A DNA stretch of 50,489 bases from Gemmatimonadota bacterium (lineage in GTDB: Bacteria > Gemmatimonadota > Gemmatimonadetes > Gemmatimonadales > Gemmatimonadaceae). The translations under genes were made by a program, and so were the position numbers. This document shows positions 34,412 to 43,639 of the stretch, in pieces. The number at the start of each line of letters is the position of its first letter. Positions within the stretch are counted from its first letter, which is position 1. Below the pieces are notes generated by a model. The model had not been told where the DNA came from. It saw only the letters and a program-made list of their open reading frames with translations, and did no database searches. Location of the stretch: contig JARIEV010000009.1 of assembly GCA_031127225.1 (NCBI GenBank), positions 1-50,489 of the forward strand, read 5' to 3'.

Positions 34412-36115
34412 ATGACGAAGCGCTTCCGCTCGGCGCACATCCACGAGGGGCTGTTGCGCGCCCCCACGCGCGCCTTCCTCGGTGCGCTCGGGCAGGACGA
34501 GGACGAGATCGCGCGGCCGCACATCGGCGTGTTCCACACCGGCGGCGAAATGAGCCCGTGCAACACGCTGTTGCGCGATCAGGCACAGCATGCCAAAACC
34601 GGGATCTACGCCGCCGGCGGGATGCCGCACGAGTGCCCGGTGGCGTCGGTGTCGGATGGGCTGTCGATCGCGCACAGCGGCATGCGCTTCTCGCTGGTGT
34701 CGCGCGAACTCATCGCCGACAGCGTGGAAGCCTCCACGCGCGGGCATCAGTGGGATGGCATCTTCGCCATTGGCGGCTGCGACAAGAACCTGCCCGGCCT
34801 CATGATGGGGATCGTGCGCTGCAACGTGCCGGGCGTGTTCGTGCACGGCGGCGCGGCGCTGCCGGGGCATTTCCGCGGACGCGACACCAACATCGGCGAG
34901 ACGTACGAGATGATCGGCAAGGTGCTCGCCCACGAGGCGACACCGGACGACCTGCAGGAGATCACGCGCTCGTGCCTGCCCACCGCGGGATCGTGCGCCG
35001 GGCAGTTCACCGCGAACACGATGGGGATGGTATCCGAGGCGCTCGGGCTCGCGCCGATCGGCTCGAGCATGATTCCGGCGGTGTACGCTGAACGCGCCCC
35101 ATTGCTGCGACGCGCCGGCGTGGGGCTGATGCGCGCGGTAATGGGCGACGGTCCGCTGCCGCGCGACATCGTAACGCGCGAAGCCCTGGAGAACGCGTGT
35201 GCGGTGGTATCAGCCACCGGCGGCTCCACCAATGCAGCGCTGCATCTGCCCGCCATCGCACACGAAGCCGGCATCCGTTTTCATCTGGACGACGTGGCGG
35301 CGGTGTTCGCGCGCACGCCGCTGATTGCTGACCTGCAACCGGGCGGACGTTTTCTCGCGCGCGACCTCTACCACGTGGGTGGTGCCGGTGTGGTGCTGCG
35401 CGCGCTGCTCGACCTCGGCGCGCTGCACGGGGACTGCCTCACGTTCACCGGACGCACGCTGGCGCAGGAGCTCGAGCACACCGCACGCCCCGACGGCGAG
35501 GTGGTGCGCACCGCAGACAACCCCCGCTCCACCGACGGCGGCGTGGCCATGCTGACCGGCAACCTGTGCCCCGATGGCGCACTGCTCAAGACGGCCGGGC
35601 TGGCCACACTGGTGCATCGCGGGCCGGCGCGGGTGTTTGAATCGGAAGAGCAGGCGCAGGCGGCGGTGCGCGACCGACAGTACGCCCGCGGCGACGTGCT
35701 CGTGATCCGCAACGAAGGGCCGCGCGGCGGCCCCGGCATGCGTGAAATGCTCGGCATCACCGCGCTGCTGTACGGGCAGGGAGTGGGCGCGGAGGTGGCG
35801 CTGCTCACCGACGGCCGCTTCAGCGGTGCCACGCGCGGCCTGTGCATCGGCCACGCAGGGCCGGAAGCGGCCGATGGCGGCCCGATCGCCCTGCTGCGCG
35901 ACGGCGACATGATCGCGATCGACGCGCGGCCGCAGGCCCGCACGATCACGGTGGAGCTGAGCGACGTCGAGCTGGCGGCACGACGGGCTGCGTTGCCGGC
36001 GGCCCCCATGCCGCGGCTGGGCGGCGTGCTCGAGAAGTACACGAAGCTCGTGGGACCGGCCAGCGCGGGGGCCGTGACCCACTCGGGCGCCGTGCACTGG
36101 CCCGACAACGGCTAA
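34412..36115 (+). CDS. ilvD: IlvD/Edd family dehydratase (dihydroxy-acid dehydratase or sugar-acid dehydratase)
   Basis: The 567-residue protein is an iron-sulfur dehydratase. The three cluster cysteines are at C50 (SPCN), C123 (GGCDKN) and C195 (GSCAGQ), spaced as in dihydroxy-acid dehydratase. The catalytic serine is S471 in 'GRFSGATRG'. True IlvD makes 2-keto acids for valine, leucine and isoleucine, while close relatives dehydrate aldonic acids. The neighbours are an SDR, a beta-hydroxyacid dehydrogenase and a hydrolase rather than ilvBNC or leu genes, so a catabolic role is possible. The ATG at 34412 is 22 bases after the previous stop. A hairpin follows the gene. Confidence 0.85.
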   Translation: MTKRFRSAHIHEGLLRAPTRAFLGALGQDEDEIARPHIGVFHTGGEMSPCNTLLRDQAQHAKTGIYAAGGMPHECPVASVSDGLSIAHSGMRFSLVSRELIADSVEASTRGHQWDGIFAIGGCDKNLPGLMMGIVRCNVPGVFVHGGAALPGHFRGRDTNIGETYEMIGKVLAHEATPDDLQEITRSCLPTAGSCAGQFTANTMGMVSEALGLAPIGSSMIPAVYAERAPLLRRAGVGLMRAVMGDGPLPRDIVTREALENACAVVSATGGSTNAALHLPAIAHEAGIRFHLDDVAAVFARTPLIADLQPGGRFLARDLYHVGGAGVVLRALLDLGALHGDCLTFTGRTLAQELEHTARPDGEVVRTADNPRSTDGGVAMLTGNLCPDGALLKTAGLATLVHRGPARVFESEEQAQAAVRDRQYARGDVLVIRNEGPRGGPGMREMLGITALLYGQGVGAEVALLTDGRFSGATRGLCIGHAGPEAADGGPIALLRDGDMIAIDARPQARTITVELSDVELAARRAALPAAPMPRLGGVLEKYTKLVGPASAGAVTHSGAVHWPDNG

Positions 36116-36133
36116 CGCGACGACGGAGAGTGC

Positions 36134-36156
36134 GCGGCGGCGCCTGTTGCCGCCGC
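36134..36156. terminator. Strong GC hairpin between convergent genes
   Basis: GCGGCGGC (36134-36141) pairs perfectly with GCCGCCGC (36149-36156) around a 7-base loop. It lies in the 51-bp gap between the stops of the dehydratase gene and the convergent hypothetical gene, and so could terminate both. No T-tract is present. Confidence 0.55.
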
Positions 36157-36166
36157 TGGCCGGCGG

Positions 36167-36643
36167 TTACCGCGGCGCGGCGGGCATTGCCGGCAGGCAC
36201 ATCACGAAGACCTGATAGCGCGTCTGCCCCTCGGGGAGGCGCAGGCGTTCGTTCACCCGCGACTCGGCATCCGTCCCCAGCAACGCCTCAGCGTTGATGT
36301 TGAACAGGCAGTCCGCCTGCTCCCAGCGGAAGCGCAACGACCCCTCGTTCGGCGAATCGCGCGGGTCGGGCGTGCGCACCCACCCCGCCGCCCGCACCCG
36401 CTCGTACAGCAACACCGCTTCCCGGTTCACACCGATCGCCGTGCCCCCGGCGGCCGTAATGCGACACCCCGCCACGCGCCGCTGCGTGCGCCAGTCGTCG
36501 ATCGTATCGCGTTCCACCTCGGCGATCATCTGCCGGTCCGTACGGAGAAAGCGCGCCGCCGCGACGCACGACACCGTGTCGGAGGGGGCGGCTGACCGGC
36601 CGGTGGCGGGAAGCGTGAGGGTGAGCAGCAGCGCGAGAAGCAT
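36167..36643 (-). CDS. Hypothetical secreted protein
   Basis: I do not recognise a family. The 158-residue product from the ATG at 36643 starts with a signal peptide (MLLALLLTLTLPATGRSAA) and continues as a soluble domain. Four cysteines in the mature part ('VSCVAAARFL', 'VAGCRITA', 'QADCLFNI', 'VMCLPAM') could form two disulfides. Aspartate and arginine are frequent. An upstream in-frame ATG at 36727 would place non-secretory sequence before the signal peptide and collide with the fbp start, so it is rejected. The gene is divergent from fbp. Confidence 0.6.
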   Translation of the reverse strand: MLLALLLTLTLPATGRSAAPSDTVSCVAAARFLRTDRQMIAEVERDTIDDWRTQRRVAGCRITAAGGTAIGVNREAVLLYERVRAAGWVRTPDPRDSPNEGSLRFRWEQADCLFNINAEALLGTDAESRVNERLRLPEGQTRYQVFVMCLPAMPAAPR

Positions 36644-36726
36644 CGGGCGGGTCGCCGCGGGGCGCGAGTCGGTGATATCGTGCAGGGAACGAGCCAGACC
36701 ATGAAGTTTAACCGAAACGCCCCCCA

Positions 36727-37740
<1,014 letters not shown>

Positions 37741-37764
37741 ACGCCCCAACGGCTGGCGCAGAGA

Positions 37765-38001
37765 TCACGCACCGCGTCGTCGTTTGTGCGCCAGGTACAT
37801 CGCTTCGACCTTTTCGCGGGCCCACGGGGTACGACGCAGGAACTTGAGGCTCGACGAAATACTCGGGTCGCTCGTGAAGCAGGCAATCCGGACGCGACGG
37901 CTCATCCGCTCCCATCCTACCTCTTCCACAAGTTCGGTGAGGATGCGCTCGAGGGTGATCCCGTGCAGCGGATTGGCGGAGTGATCGTGCGGCGTGGTCA
38001 T
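37765..38001 (-). CDS. VF530 family (DUF2132) small DNA-binding-like protein
   Basis: This 78-residue protein closely follows the VF530 family pattern: '[21 protein letters not shown]', '[11 protein letters not shown]' and '[17 protein letters not shown]'. The family structure is known and is described as a possible DNA-binding protein, but its function is not established. The ATG at 38001 starts right before the conserved part; a start at 38064 would add 21 unrelated residues. It converges on fbp, with a 24-bp gap. Confidence 0.85.
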   Translation of the reverse strand: MTTPHDHSANPLHGITLERILTELVEEVGWERMSRRVRIACFTSDPSISSSLKFLRRTPWAREKVEAMYLAHKRRRGA

Positions 38002-38106
38002 GAACCCGAACGATTGCCTCGCGGACCCGTCTGCGCCAGCGTGGTCGGCCGGCGGCAACAGCATAGCAGCTCATCATCGGGGGTCGGTTCACGCCATGTT
38101 TCTCCC

Positions 38107-38748
38107 ATGTCTGCTTTCCTGACCCGGCTCGTGGCGCGTGCCACCGCCGCGCTGACCGCGCGCACCGCCGCGTCGCGCACCGCCGCGTCGCCGGCGGGCG
38201 ATGGCGTGGTGCGCGTCACGCTGCACGGCATACCCGTCGAGGTGCGGAACACCCGCGCCGACATTGAGACGCCGCAGGTGCTGGCGCGCCTCGAGGAGGC
38301 GCTCGCCCTGATCGCGACGCATCAGCCATGGCGGCTCGCGCATCTGCGTCGCGACGTGCGCGCCATCCGCGTGGAACGGCTCGCCTGCCGCGGCGCCTTC
38401 GTGCCCGGCGACAGCACGATCATCACCGAACTCACCTTTCTCGCGCGGCGTGACATCAGCGCCGCGCCGGTGGCCTCGTCCATCGTGCACGAGGGCGTGC
38501 ATGCGCGCGTGCATGCCATGGGTGTGTATCGCGCGGCCGGCGAATTGCCGCGCGAGGAACGGCTCTGCCGTCGCGCCGAGCTGGCGTTCGGCGAAGCACT
38601 CCCCGCCGATCTGGGCGCACCTGTGATCGAGCGGGCGCGCGCGAGCTTGGCGCTCACCGACCGCGAAGTGGCGCCGGCGGTGGACTGGCACGAGGCGCAA
38701 CGCCGCCAGAATGACGTCGATCGCACGGCGCACCGTCGCGCCACGTAA
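38107..38748 (+). CDS. Orphan protein with an HEGVH zincin-like motif
   Basis: No known family is recognised in this 213-residue protein. Its most telling feature is 'SIVHEGVHARVH', with HExxH at 128-132, the zinc-binding and catalytic pattern of many metallopeptidases. Acidic residues follow in 'REERLCRRAELAFGE' about 20 residues later and could supply a third ligand. The first 35 residues are alanine/arginine/threonine-rich and may be a targeting or disordered segment. The ATG at 38107 is the first sensible start after the divergent VF530 gene. A putative metalloprotease-like role rests only on the motif. Confidence 0.6.
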   Translation: MSAFLTRLVARATAALTARTAASRTAASPAGDGVVRVTLHGIPVEVRNTRADIETPQVLARLEEALALIATHQPWRLAHLRRDVRAIRVERLACRGAFVPGDSTIITELTFLARRDISAAPVASSIVHEGVHARVHAMGVYRAAGELPREERLCRRAELAFGEALPADLGAPVIERARASLALTDREVAPAVDWHEAQRRQNDVDRTAHRRAT

Positions 38749-38901
38749 GCACGCCACATACGCGCGACGGCGAGGGCGAGGGCGCGTCATCGTGACGTGA
38801 TAGGGTAGCGCGCGGTCGCGCGTGTTCTACACAGCGAGCCCCCGTCGCGCGACTGTGCTCCGCGCCATGGGACCCCTCGTCCCTTCACATAGAGAGACCA
38901 C

Positions 38902-39504
38902 ATGACGCCCCACACCTCACGCGGGACGGCGCGGATCGCGCTCGCCCTTGGCCTCCTCCTGCCGGCCGCACCACTGCCAGCACAGATCGCCGTGCGTTCG
39001 CGCATGGCCATCGATGACGCCGTACACGTGACCTTCGGCCAGCTGTGCGACGACCGCTTCGTGATCCGCAACGACGGCACGAAACCGGTGGCACTCGAAT
39101 ACGCCGTCGAAAAGGGCACGGAACACACGCCACTCACCCTTGAGGCGCGCGAGCAGGTGGAACTGGAGTCGTCGGCCAAGGAACCGCTCGAATTGTGGAT
39201 CGGCGGCAAGCTGGTGGCGAAAGCGATCAAGGAAAAGCGCGCCTGCAAGGACGTGCAGGGGAACGCGTCGGTGCTCGTGGCCCCGCTCGAGGTCGCGTCC
39301 GCCGCAACGAACGACCGCGGCGCGGCCGCGCGCGGCTACCCGTACGTCGACCCGTTCTTGTACGGCGGCGGATACGGCTACGGCGGACTCTACGGCGGCC
39401 TCTACGGCAGCTTCGGGTATCGTCCGTTCTACACCGGCTTCGTCGGCGTGCCGATCATCGTGGGCGGCGGCCCGCGCGGGGGCGGCGGCGGGCGGCGCCG
39501 GTAG
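38902..39504 (+). CDS. Secreted protein with glycine/tyrosine-rich C-terminus
   Basis: No family is recognised. The 200-residue product has a signal peptide (residues about 1-27, ending 'LPAQ'). A small domain of about 100 residues follows, containing two cysteines ('GQLCDDRF' and 'KRACKDVQG') that may pair. The tail from about 145 is rich in Gly, Tyr and Phe, with repeated 'YGG' units, and ends in a run of glycines and arginines. Such tails occur in surface or envelope-associated proteins. Its ATG follows an AGAGAGA stretch that may serve as a ribosome-binding site. It precedes msrA on the same strand by 103 bases. Confidence 0.65.
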   Translation: MTPHTSRGTARIALALGLLLPAAPLPAQIAVRSRMAIDDAVHVTFGQLCDDRFVIRNDGTKPVALEYAVEKGTEHTPLTLEAREQVELESSAKEPLELWIGGKLVAKAIKEKRACKDVQGNASVLVAPLEVASAATNDRGAAARGYPYVDPFLYGGGYGYGGLYGGLYGSFGYRPFYTGFVGVPIIVGGGPRGGGGGRRR

Positions 39505-39607
39505 CGGTTCACCACGCCAGAGGGAACTTCCCGCATCGATTCCGGCTATGTTTTGCATCCTGTGGCCGAGGTCGGTACGGGTTTTCTCTTCTGGGAGACG
39601 TCTGATA

Positions 39608-40222
39608 ATGCGCGTGCTCGTTGCTGCCGTCCTGTTCGCTACGCTGTCGTTCGCCTCCACGGCGCGGGCTGCCACCCTGCAAACGGCCGTCTTCGCCGGT
39701 GGTTGCTTCTGGGGCGTCGAAGCCGTGTTCGAGCATGTGAAGGGCGTGAAGTCGGTGGTCTCCGGCTACATCGGCGGCACCGTGGTGAATCCCGACTACG
39801 AAACCGTCAGCAACGGACGCACGGGACACGCGGAAGCGGTGAAGGTCACCTTCGACCCGGCCGTCGTGTCGTACGAGACGCTGCTGGCCGTGTTCTTCAC
39901 CGTGGCGCACAACCCCACGGAGCTCAACCGGCAGGGCCCCGATGTCGGCACGCAGTACCGTTCGGCGATCTTCTTCGCCAACACCGCGCAGCAGCAGAGC
40001 GCGACCACGGTGATCGCGCGGCTGACGCAAGCGAAGGTGTACCCCCGCCCGATCGTCACCCAGGTCACGGCCCTGACCAAGTTCTACGACGCCGAGCCGT
40101 ACCATCAGAACTACCTGTACAGCCACACCGATCAGCCGTACATCGTGTACAACGATCTCCCCAAGATCGACGCGCTGAAGAAGCAGTACCCGGCGCTCTG
40201 GGAGAAGACGCAGGGCAAGTAG
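39608..40222 (+). CDS. msrA: Exported peptide-methionine (S)-S-oxide reductase
   Basis: The 204-residue protein is MsrA: the active site GCFWG is at 33-37 of the precursor, with 'GYIGG', 'GHAEAVKV', 'PTELNRQGPDVGTQYRS' and 'FYDAEPYHQNYL' after it. A signal peptide (about 21 residues, ending 'STARA') sends it to the periplasm. The active-site cysteine is the only cysteine in the mature protein, so this is a one-Cys type that lacks the usual recycling cysteines and needs an external thiol donor. It converges on the Uma2 gene with a 3-base gap. The start ATG at 39608 begins the signal peptide. Confidence 0.92.
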   Translation: MRVLVAAVLFATLSFASTARAATLQTAVFAGGCFWGVEAVFEHVKGVKSVVSGYIGGTVVNPDYETVSNGRTGHAEAVKVTFDPAVVSYETLLAVFFTVAHNPTELNRQGPDVGTQYRSAIFFANTAQQQSATTVIARLTQAKVYPRPIVTQVTALTKFYDAEPYHQNYLYSHTDQPYIVYNDLPKIDALKKQYPALWEKTQGK

Positions 40223-40225
40223 GCG

Positions 40226-40795
40226 TCAGGCGGGGCCCAGCACCTCGGCGAAGAACGGCTCGAGCTCAATCACGAACGACGCGTCGGCACCCGCGGGTTG
40301 CCACTCCACACGCTCAGCATGGATGCTCGGGCGCTCGTCACCCGGCAGCCATCGCTCGATCAGGCGCGAGTCGAGGTCCACGATCCAGTACTCGATGTTC
40401 GCCCGCTGATAGCGGTCGCGCTTCACGACGCGATCCAAACGCGCGGTGCTGGGCGACAGGATCTCGACGAAGAGCAGCGGGTGGCCGCGTTCCTCGTCGG
40501 TGCGCGGGCGACGCCCGTCGACCAGCGGCACCACGTAGAGGTCGGGCTGCACGAGCGTGCGTGGGTCGAGCACCCAGTCGGAGGGCGCGCATACGATGGC
40601 GCCGACCCCAGCCGAACGCACGAGCGGCCCCAGCAGCAGCGCCAGCTCGGTCAACGCCGACTGATGCAGGGTGCGCGGCGAGGGACTCACCAGCAACTCC
40701 CCGTCCACGCACTCGTACCGGCTGGACGGATCGTCCGGCAGCGCCTGCACGTCGGCGGCAGTCCAGATGCGGGGCATGAGCGCGGGCATGGCCAT
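40226..40795 (-). CDS. Uma2 family (DUF820) PD-(D/E)xK nuclease-fold protein
   Basis: The 189-residue protein matches the Uma2 family: 'SRYECVDGELLVSPSPR' near the N-terminus, 'TLVQPDLYVV' with the conserved Asp, 'LFVEILSPST' with the Glu, and 'KRDRYQRANIEYWIVD' bearing the lysine or tyrosine of the active site. The fold is that of restriction endonucleases, but the biological role of these very common proteins is unknown. I chose the ATG at 40795; an upstream start at 40870 would add a poorly conserved leader. Confidence 0.85.
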   Translation of the reverse strand: MAMPALMPRIWTAADVQALPDDPSSRYECVDGELLVSPSPRTLHQSALTELALLLGPLVRSAGVGAIVCAPSDWVLDPRTLVQPDLYVVPLVDGRRPRTDEERGHPLLFVEILSPSTARLDRVVKRDRYQRANIEYWIVDLDSRLIERWLPGDERPSIHAERVEWQPAGADASFVIELEPFFAEVLGPA

Positions 40796-40900
40796 AGTGT
40801 GCCGAGCAGCGGGGGAAGATGGCAAGGGGTCACGATCCATCATGACCGTCCGCGGCGCGCCGTGCGTCATCGTTTTCCCGCCGGTGATCCCGGGGCAACG

Positions 40901-40914
40901 CAGGGCCGGCCCTG
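40901..40914. promoter_or_regulatory. Perfect 14-bp palindrome between divergent genes
   Basis: CAGGGCCGGCCCTG is fully self-complementary and lies 79 bases before the serine hydrolase start and 106 bases before the Uma2 start. A broader imperfect repeat (ATCCC at 40888-40892 with GGGAT at 40914-40918) partly surrounds it. It is a reasonable operator candidate, though GC-rich palindromes are less rare in such a genome. Confidence 0.35.
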
Positions 40915-40992
40915 GGATGCATTACCCCGCTTGGCTCCGCGCACTAGACTCCCACGTACCGCCGCCATACTCAACCTGCAGTCGGGATCCTG

Positions 40993-42591
40993 ATGCGCCG
41001 CTCTTCGTCATCCCTCGCCGTGCGTGCTGCCGCGATCGCCCTGCTCTCCACGACCGCGGTGAACGCCGTCGCCGCACAGTCCAGCATCGCCCCGCCGGCG
41101 CGTTTTACCGATCCCGACCGGGTGACCAAGCTGCGCGCCGCGCTGCCGCAGGTCGACAGCGTGATGCGCACCTTTGCCACGAACTCGCGCGTACCGGGCA
41201 TCGCCTACGGCGTGATCGTGGACGGCACGTTGCTGCATGTGGCGGCGCTGGGACTGCGCGAAGTGCCGAGCAAGGCGGCCGTGGATACCAGCTCAGTGTT
41301 CCGCATCGCCTCGATGACCAAGAGCTTCACGGCACTGTCCATCCTGCAGCTGCGCGACGCCGGCAAGCTGTCGCTCGATGATCCGGCCGAGCGCTATGTG
41401 CCGGAAATGAAAGCCATGCGCTACGCGACCAGCGACGCGCCGCGCATCACGATCCGCCACTTGCTGTCGCATTCCGCAGGATTCCCGGAAGACAATCCGT
41501 GGGGTGATCAGCAGCTCGCCGCCACCGATGCGCAGCTGTCGGCGATGATCACATCGGGGATTCCGTTCTCGAATGCGCCGGGCACGGCGTACGAGTACTC
41601 GAACTTCGGCTTCGCGATCCTCGGGCGCATCGTGCAGAACGTGAGCGGTATGCCCTACGCCCGCTACATCCAGCAGCGGGTGCTGCGCCCGCTCGGCATG
41701 ACCTCCACTACCATGGAAGCGCGCGACGTACCGGCCAATCGCCTGGCGCACGGCTACCGCTTGCAGGACGGCGCGTGGCTCGAGGAGCCGGCACTGCCCG
41801 ACGGCTCGTTCGGCGCGATGGGCGGCATGCTCACGTCGAGCGCCGACCTCAGTCGCTGGGTCGCGCTCATGCTCGACGCGTGGCCGGCGCGCGATGGCGC
41901 CGAGTCGCCGGTGCTCAAGCGCTCGTCGCTGCGCGAGATGCAGCAGATCGCGCGCTTCAGCGGTGCGACGGCGGCGCGTAATGCCGCTGGTGTGTTGTCA
42001 CTCAACGCTGGCGGATACGCCTACGGCCTGCGCTCGGCGTCGAACTGTCTGTTCGCGCACATCGTGTCGCACTCCGGCGGCCTGCCGGGCTTCGGCTCGC
42101 AGATGCGCTGGCTCCCCGAGTACGGCGTAGGCATCGTGGCGCTCGGCAATCTCACGTACACGGGGTGGACGGGCGTCCTCGATCAGTCGTTCGAACTCTT
42201 GGCAAAGAGCGGCGGGCTGAAGGCGCGTGAGCCACAGCCGGCACCGGTGCTGCTGGCCATGCAGAGCCAAGTCACGCGACTGGTGCAGGAGTGGAAGCAG
42301 CCACTCGCCGACAGCATCGCGGCGATGAATCTGTTCCTGGACGAGTCCGGCCCGCGTCGCGCGGCGGCGATCGAGCAGATGTCGAACGCGGTGGGCGGCA
42401 GCTGCAAGGCTGTTGGTCAGCTGTGGGCCGAGAACGCGTTGCGCGGCGTGTGGCGCATGCAGTGCGCGAACGGGGCGCTGTCTGTTGGCATTACGCTGGC
42501 GCCGACGGAACCGGCGCGCGTGCAGCAGTTCACGGTGGTGCCGATGCGAGCGGATGCGGTGCTGGGAGCGGCGCCGATCTGCCGGCAGTGA
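40993..42591 (+). CDS. Secreted serine hydrolase, beta-lactamase class C family (second copy of the type)
   Basis: The 532-residue protein has a signal peptide (about residues 1-29, ending 'AVAAQ') and a complete class C-type active site: SMTK at 107-110, YSN at 202-204 and HSG at 360-362. 'HLLSHSAGFPEDNPWG' and 'SSADLSRWVALML' are further family segments. The last 130 residues form an additional domain with two cysteines ('GSCKAVG', 'MQCANG'). It differs from the similar gene at 21.5-23.1 kb in its C-terminal domain, so the two are not a recent duplication. Likely activities are esterase or D-amino-acid peptidase. Confidence 0.85.
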   Translation: MRRSSSSLAVRAAAIALLSTTAVNAVAAQSSIAPPARFTDPDRVTKLRAALPQVDSVMRTFATNSRVPGIAYGVIVDGTLLHVAALGLREVPSKAAVDTSSVFRIASMTKSFTALSILQLRDAGKLSLDDPAERYVPEMKAMRYATSDAPRITIRHLLSHSAGFPEDNPWGDQQLAATDAQLSAMITSGIPFSNAPGTAYEYSNFGFAILGRIVQNVSGMPYARYIQQRVLRPLGMTSTTMEARDVPANRLAHGYRLQDGAWLEEPALPDGSFGAMGGMLTSSADLSRWVALMLDAWPARDGAESPVLKRSSLREMQQIARFSGATAARNAAGVLSLNAGGYAYGLRSASNCLFAHIVSHSGGLPGFGSQMRWLPEYGVGIVALGNLTYTGWTGVLDQSFELLAKSGGLKAREPQPAPVLLAMQSQVTRLVQEWKQPLADSIAAMNLFLDESGPRRAAAIEQMSNAVGGSCKAVGQLWAENALRGVWRMQCANGALSVGITLAPTEPARVQQFTVVPMRADAVLGAAPICRQ

Positions 42592-42593
42592 AC

Positions 42594-42802
42594 ACTTCAG
42601 TATTCAGTGGTCAGAATTCTGGCGTCTGACTTTGTATAGTGGTCAGAATTCAGCAAACTTCAGTCCGCAGTGGCGAGCGTTTGACTGGCGGCGGCTTCGG
42701 ACAGGCGAACCACAAATCCCACGCGGCGCACGTCACAAAGGAAATTCTCGACACTGTGCACTATGGTTGCTCAAGTCTGAACACTATAAGCAGTCTGACG
42801 CC
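42594..42802. repeat. Low-GC repeat patch resembling a MITE remnant
   Basis: The gap 42592-42826 is visibly lower in G+C than its surroundings and has no convincing gene. It holds a direct repeat AGTGGTCAGAATTC at 42606-42619 and 42638-42651 (32-base period), and a looser pair at 42594-42610 and 42657-42673. Imperfect inverted arms of 26 bases at 42621-42646 and 42777-42802 agree at 21 positions; both contain TATAGTG and GTC.GAC cores. Inverted arms around about 130 bases without an ORF suggest a non-autonomous mobile element or an intergenic repeat family. A short reading frame at 42639-42833 is not protein-like. Confidence 0.5.
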
Positions 42803-42826
42803 GGGACCTGACCGTCTGAACTCAGA

Positions 42827-43639
42827 CTACTGAGCGGTTCGCAAGGCCCGCACGCGATACCTCCGCCACGCTTCCCACCCGTTGGCCACCAGCAGTCCTG
42901 CCAGCAGGAAGTACACGGCGCCCACCAGCTCGAACACGAGATACGACACCACCGCCGTGATCACGCCGAACACGACCTGATCGCGCGCCTTGGGCGGTGA
43001 CGTGGGCGGATCCGTGACCATAAAGAACGCGAAGAACAGCGCCGCGTGCAGGTCGGGCTCGCGATACAGCTCGGCCACCTTCGCCGGATCGCCCACGAAC
43101 GCGGTGAGCGTGAAGAGCAGAAAGTGCACCCCGAGAAACGCTAGCACGGCGGGCATCTTGTTCACGCGGTTGGCGATGTAGAGCCCCGTGGCGAACAGCG
43201 CCGCGAGCGCCGCGACCGGCAGTTCGGGGAGTGCCCCCCACCAGCTGTGACCGGCGTCGAACAGATAGAACGCGACCACCAGCGCCAGCGCGGCGGGGTT
43301 GAACACATTCGCCGACCGGCCGCGCAGCAGATACTTGCTGAGCACGCCCACCACCGCCGAAATCGCCGCCACGTACCACGGCCCGAACGGACTGAGCACC
43401 ATGGCCACCAGCAGCCCCGTGAGCAACGCCCCGTCGGGGACGCTCCACGACCCCTCGCGATAGCGCAGGATCGGCGCATCGACCAGCATCGCCGCCAGTG
43501 CCGCCGCCACCACGCCGGGGGCGATCACGCCGAGGCCGCTCGTACTACCAGCCAGCGGGATGAGCACCGTCAGCGCGACAATCAGCAGCCCCTTCGGCGT
43601 GCGGAAGAACTTCACGAGGGCGGGACGGACATCAGACAT
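42827..43639 (-). CDS. RnfD/NqrB-like membrane protein
   Basis: The 270-residue integral membrane protein resembles RnfD/NqrB, the membrane subunits of RNF and Na+-NQR. Helices alternate with the landmarks 'SANVFNPAALALVV' near 110-123 and 'FFMVTDPPTSPPKARDQ' near 215, both typical of the family. The SGAT-type covalent FMN motif found in true RnfD/NqrB is not visible, so it may carry electrons without its own linked flavin. It overlaps apbE by 8 bases, and the FMN-binding gene is upstream. No RnfA, B, C or E homologue is in the window. Confidence 0.8.
   Translation of the reverse strand: MSDVRPALVKFFRTPKGLLIVALTVLIPLAGSTSGLGVIAPGVVAAALAAMLVDAPILRYREGSWSVPDGALLTGLLVAMVLSPFGPWYVAAISAVVGVLSKYLLRGRSANVFNPAALALVVAFYLFDAGHSWWGALPELPVAALAALFATGLYIANRVNKMPAVLAFLGVHFLLFTLTAFVGDPAKVAELYREPDLHAALFFAFFMVTDPPTSPPKARDQVVFGVITAVVSYLVFELVGAVYFLLAGLLVANGWEAWRRYRVRALRTAQ

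Noticed and set aside
38815-38870. Possible small RNA or hairpin in the CGCGCG-rich gap before the glycine-rich protein
   Set aside because: Short CG-rich self-complementarity is expected by chance in this genome, and no promoter or terminator frames it.
42639-42833. 64-codon frame in the repeat patch
   Set aside because: It spans the inverted repeats, has atypical composition and no ribosome-binding site. The patch is better explained as a repeat.
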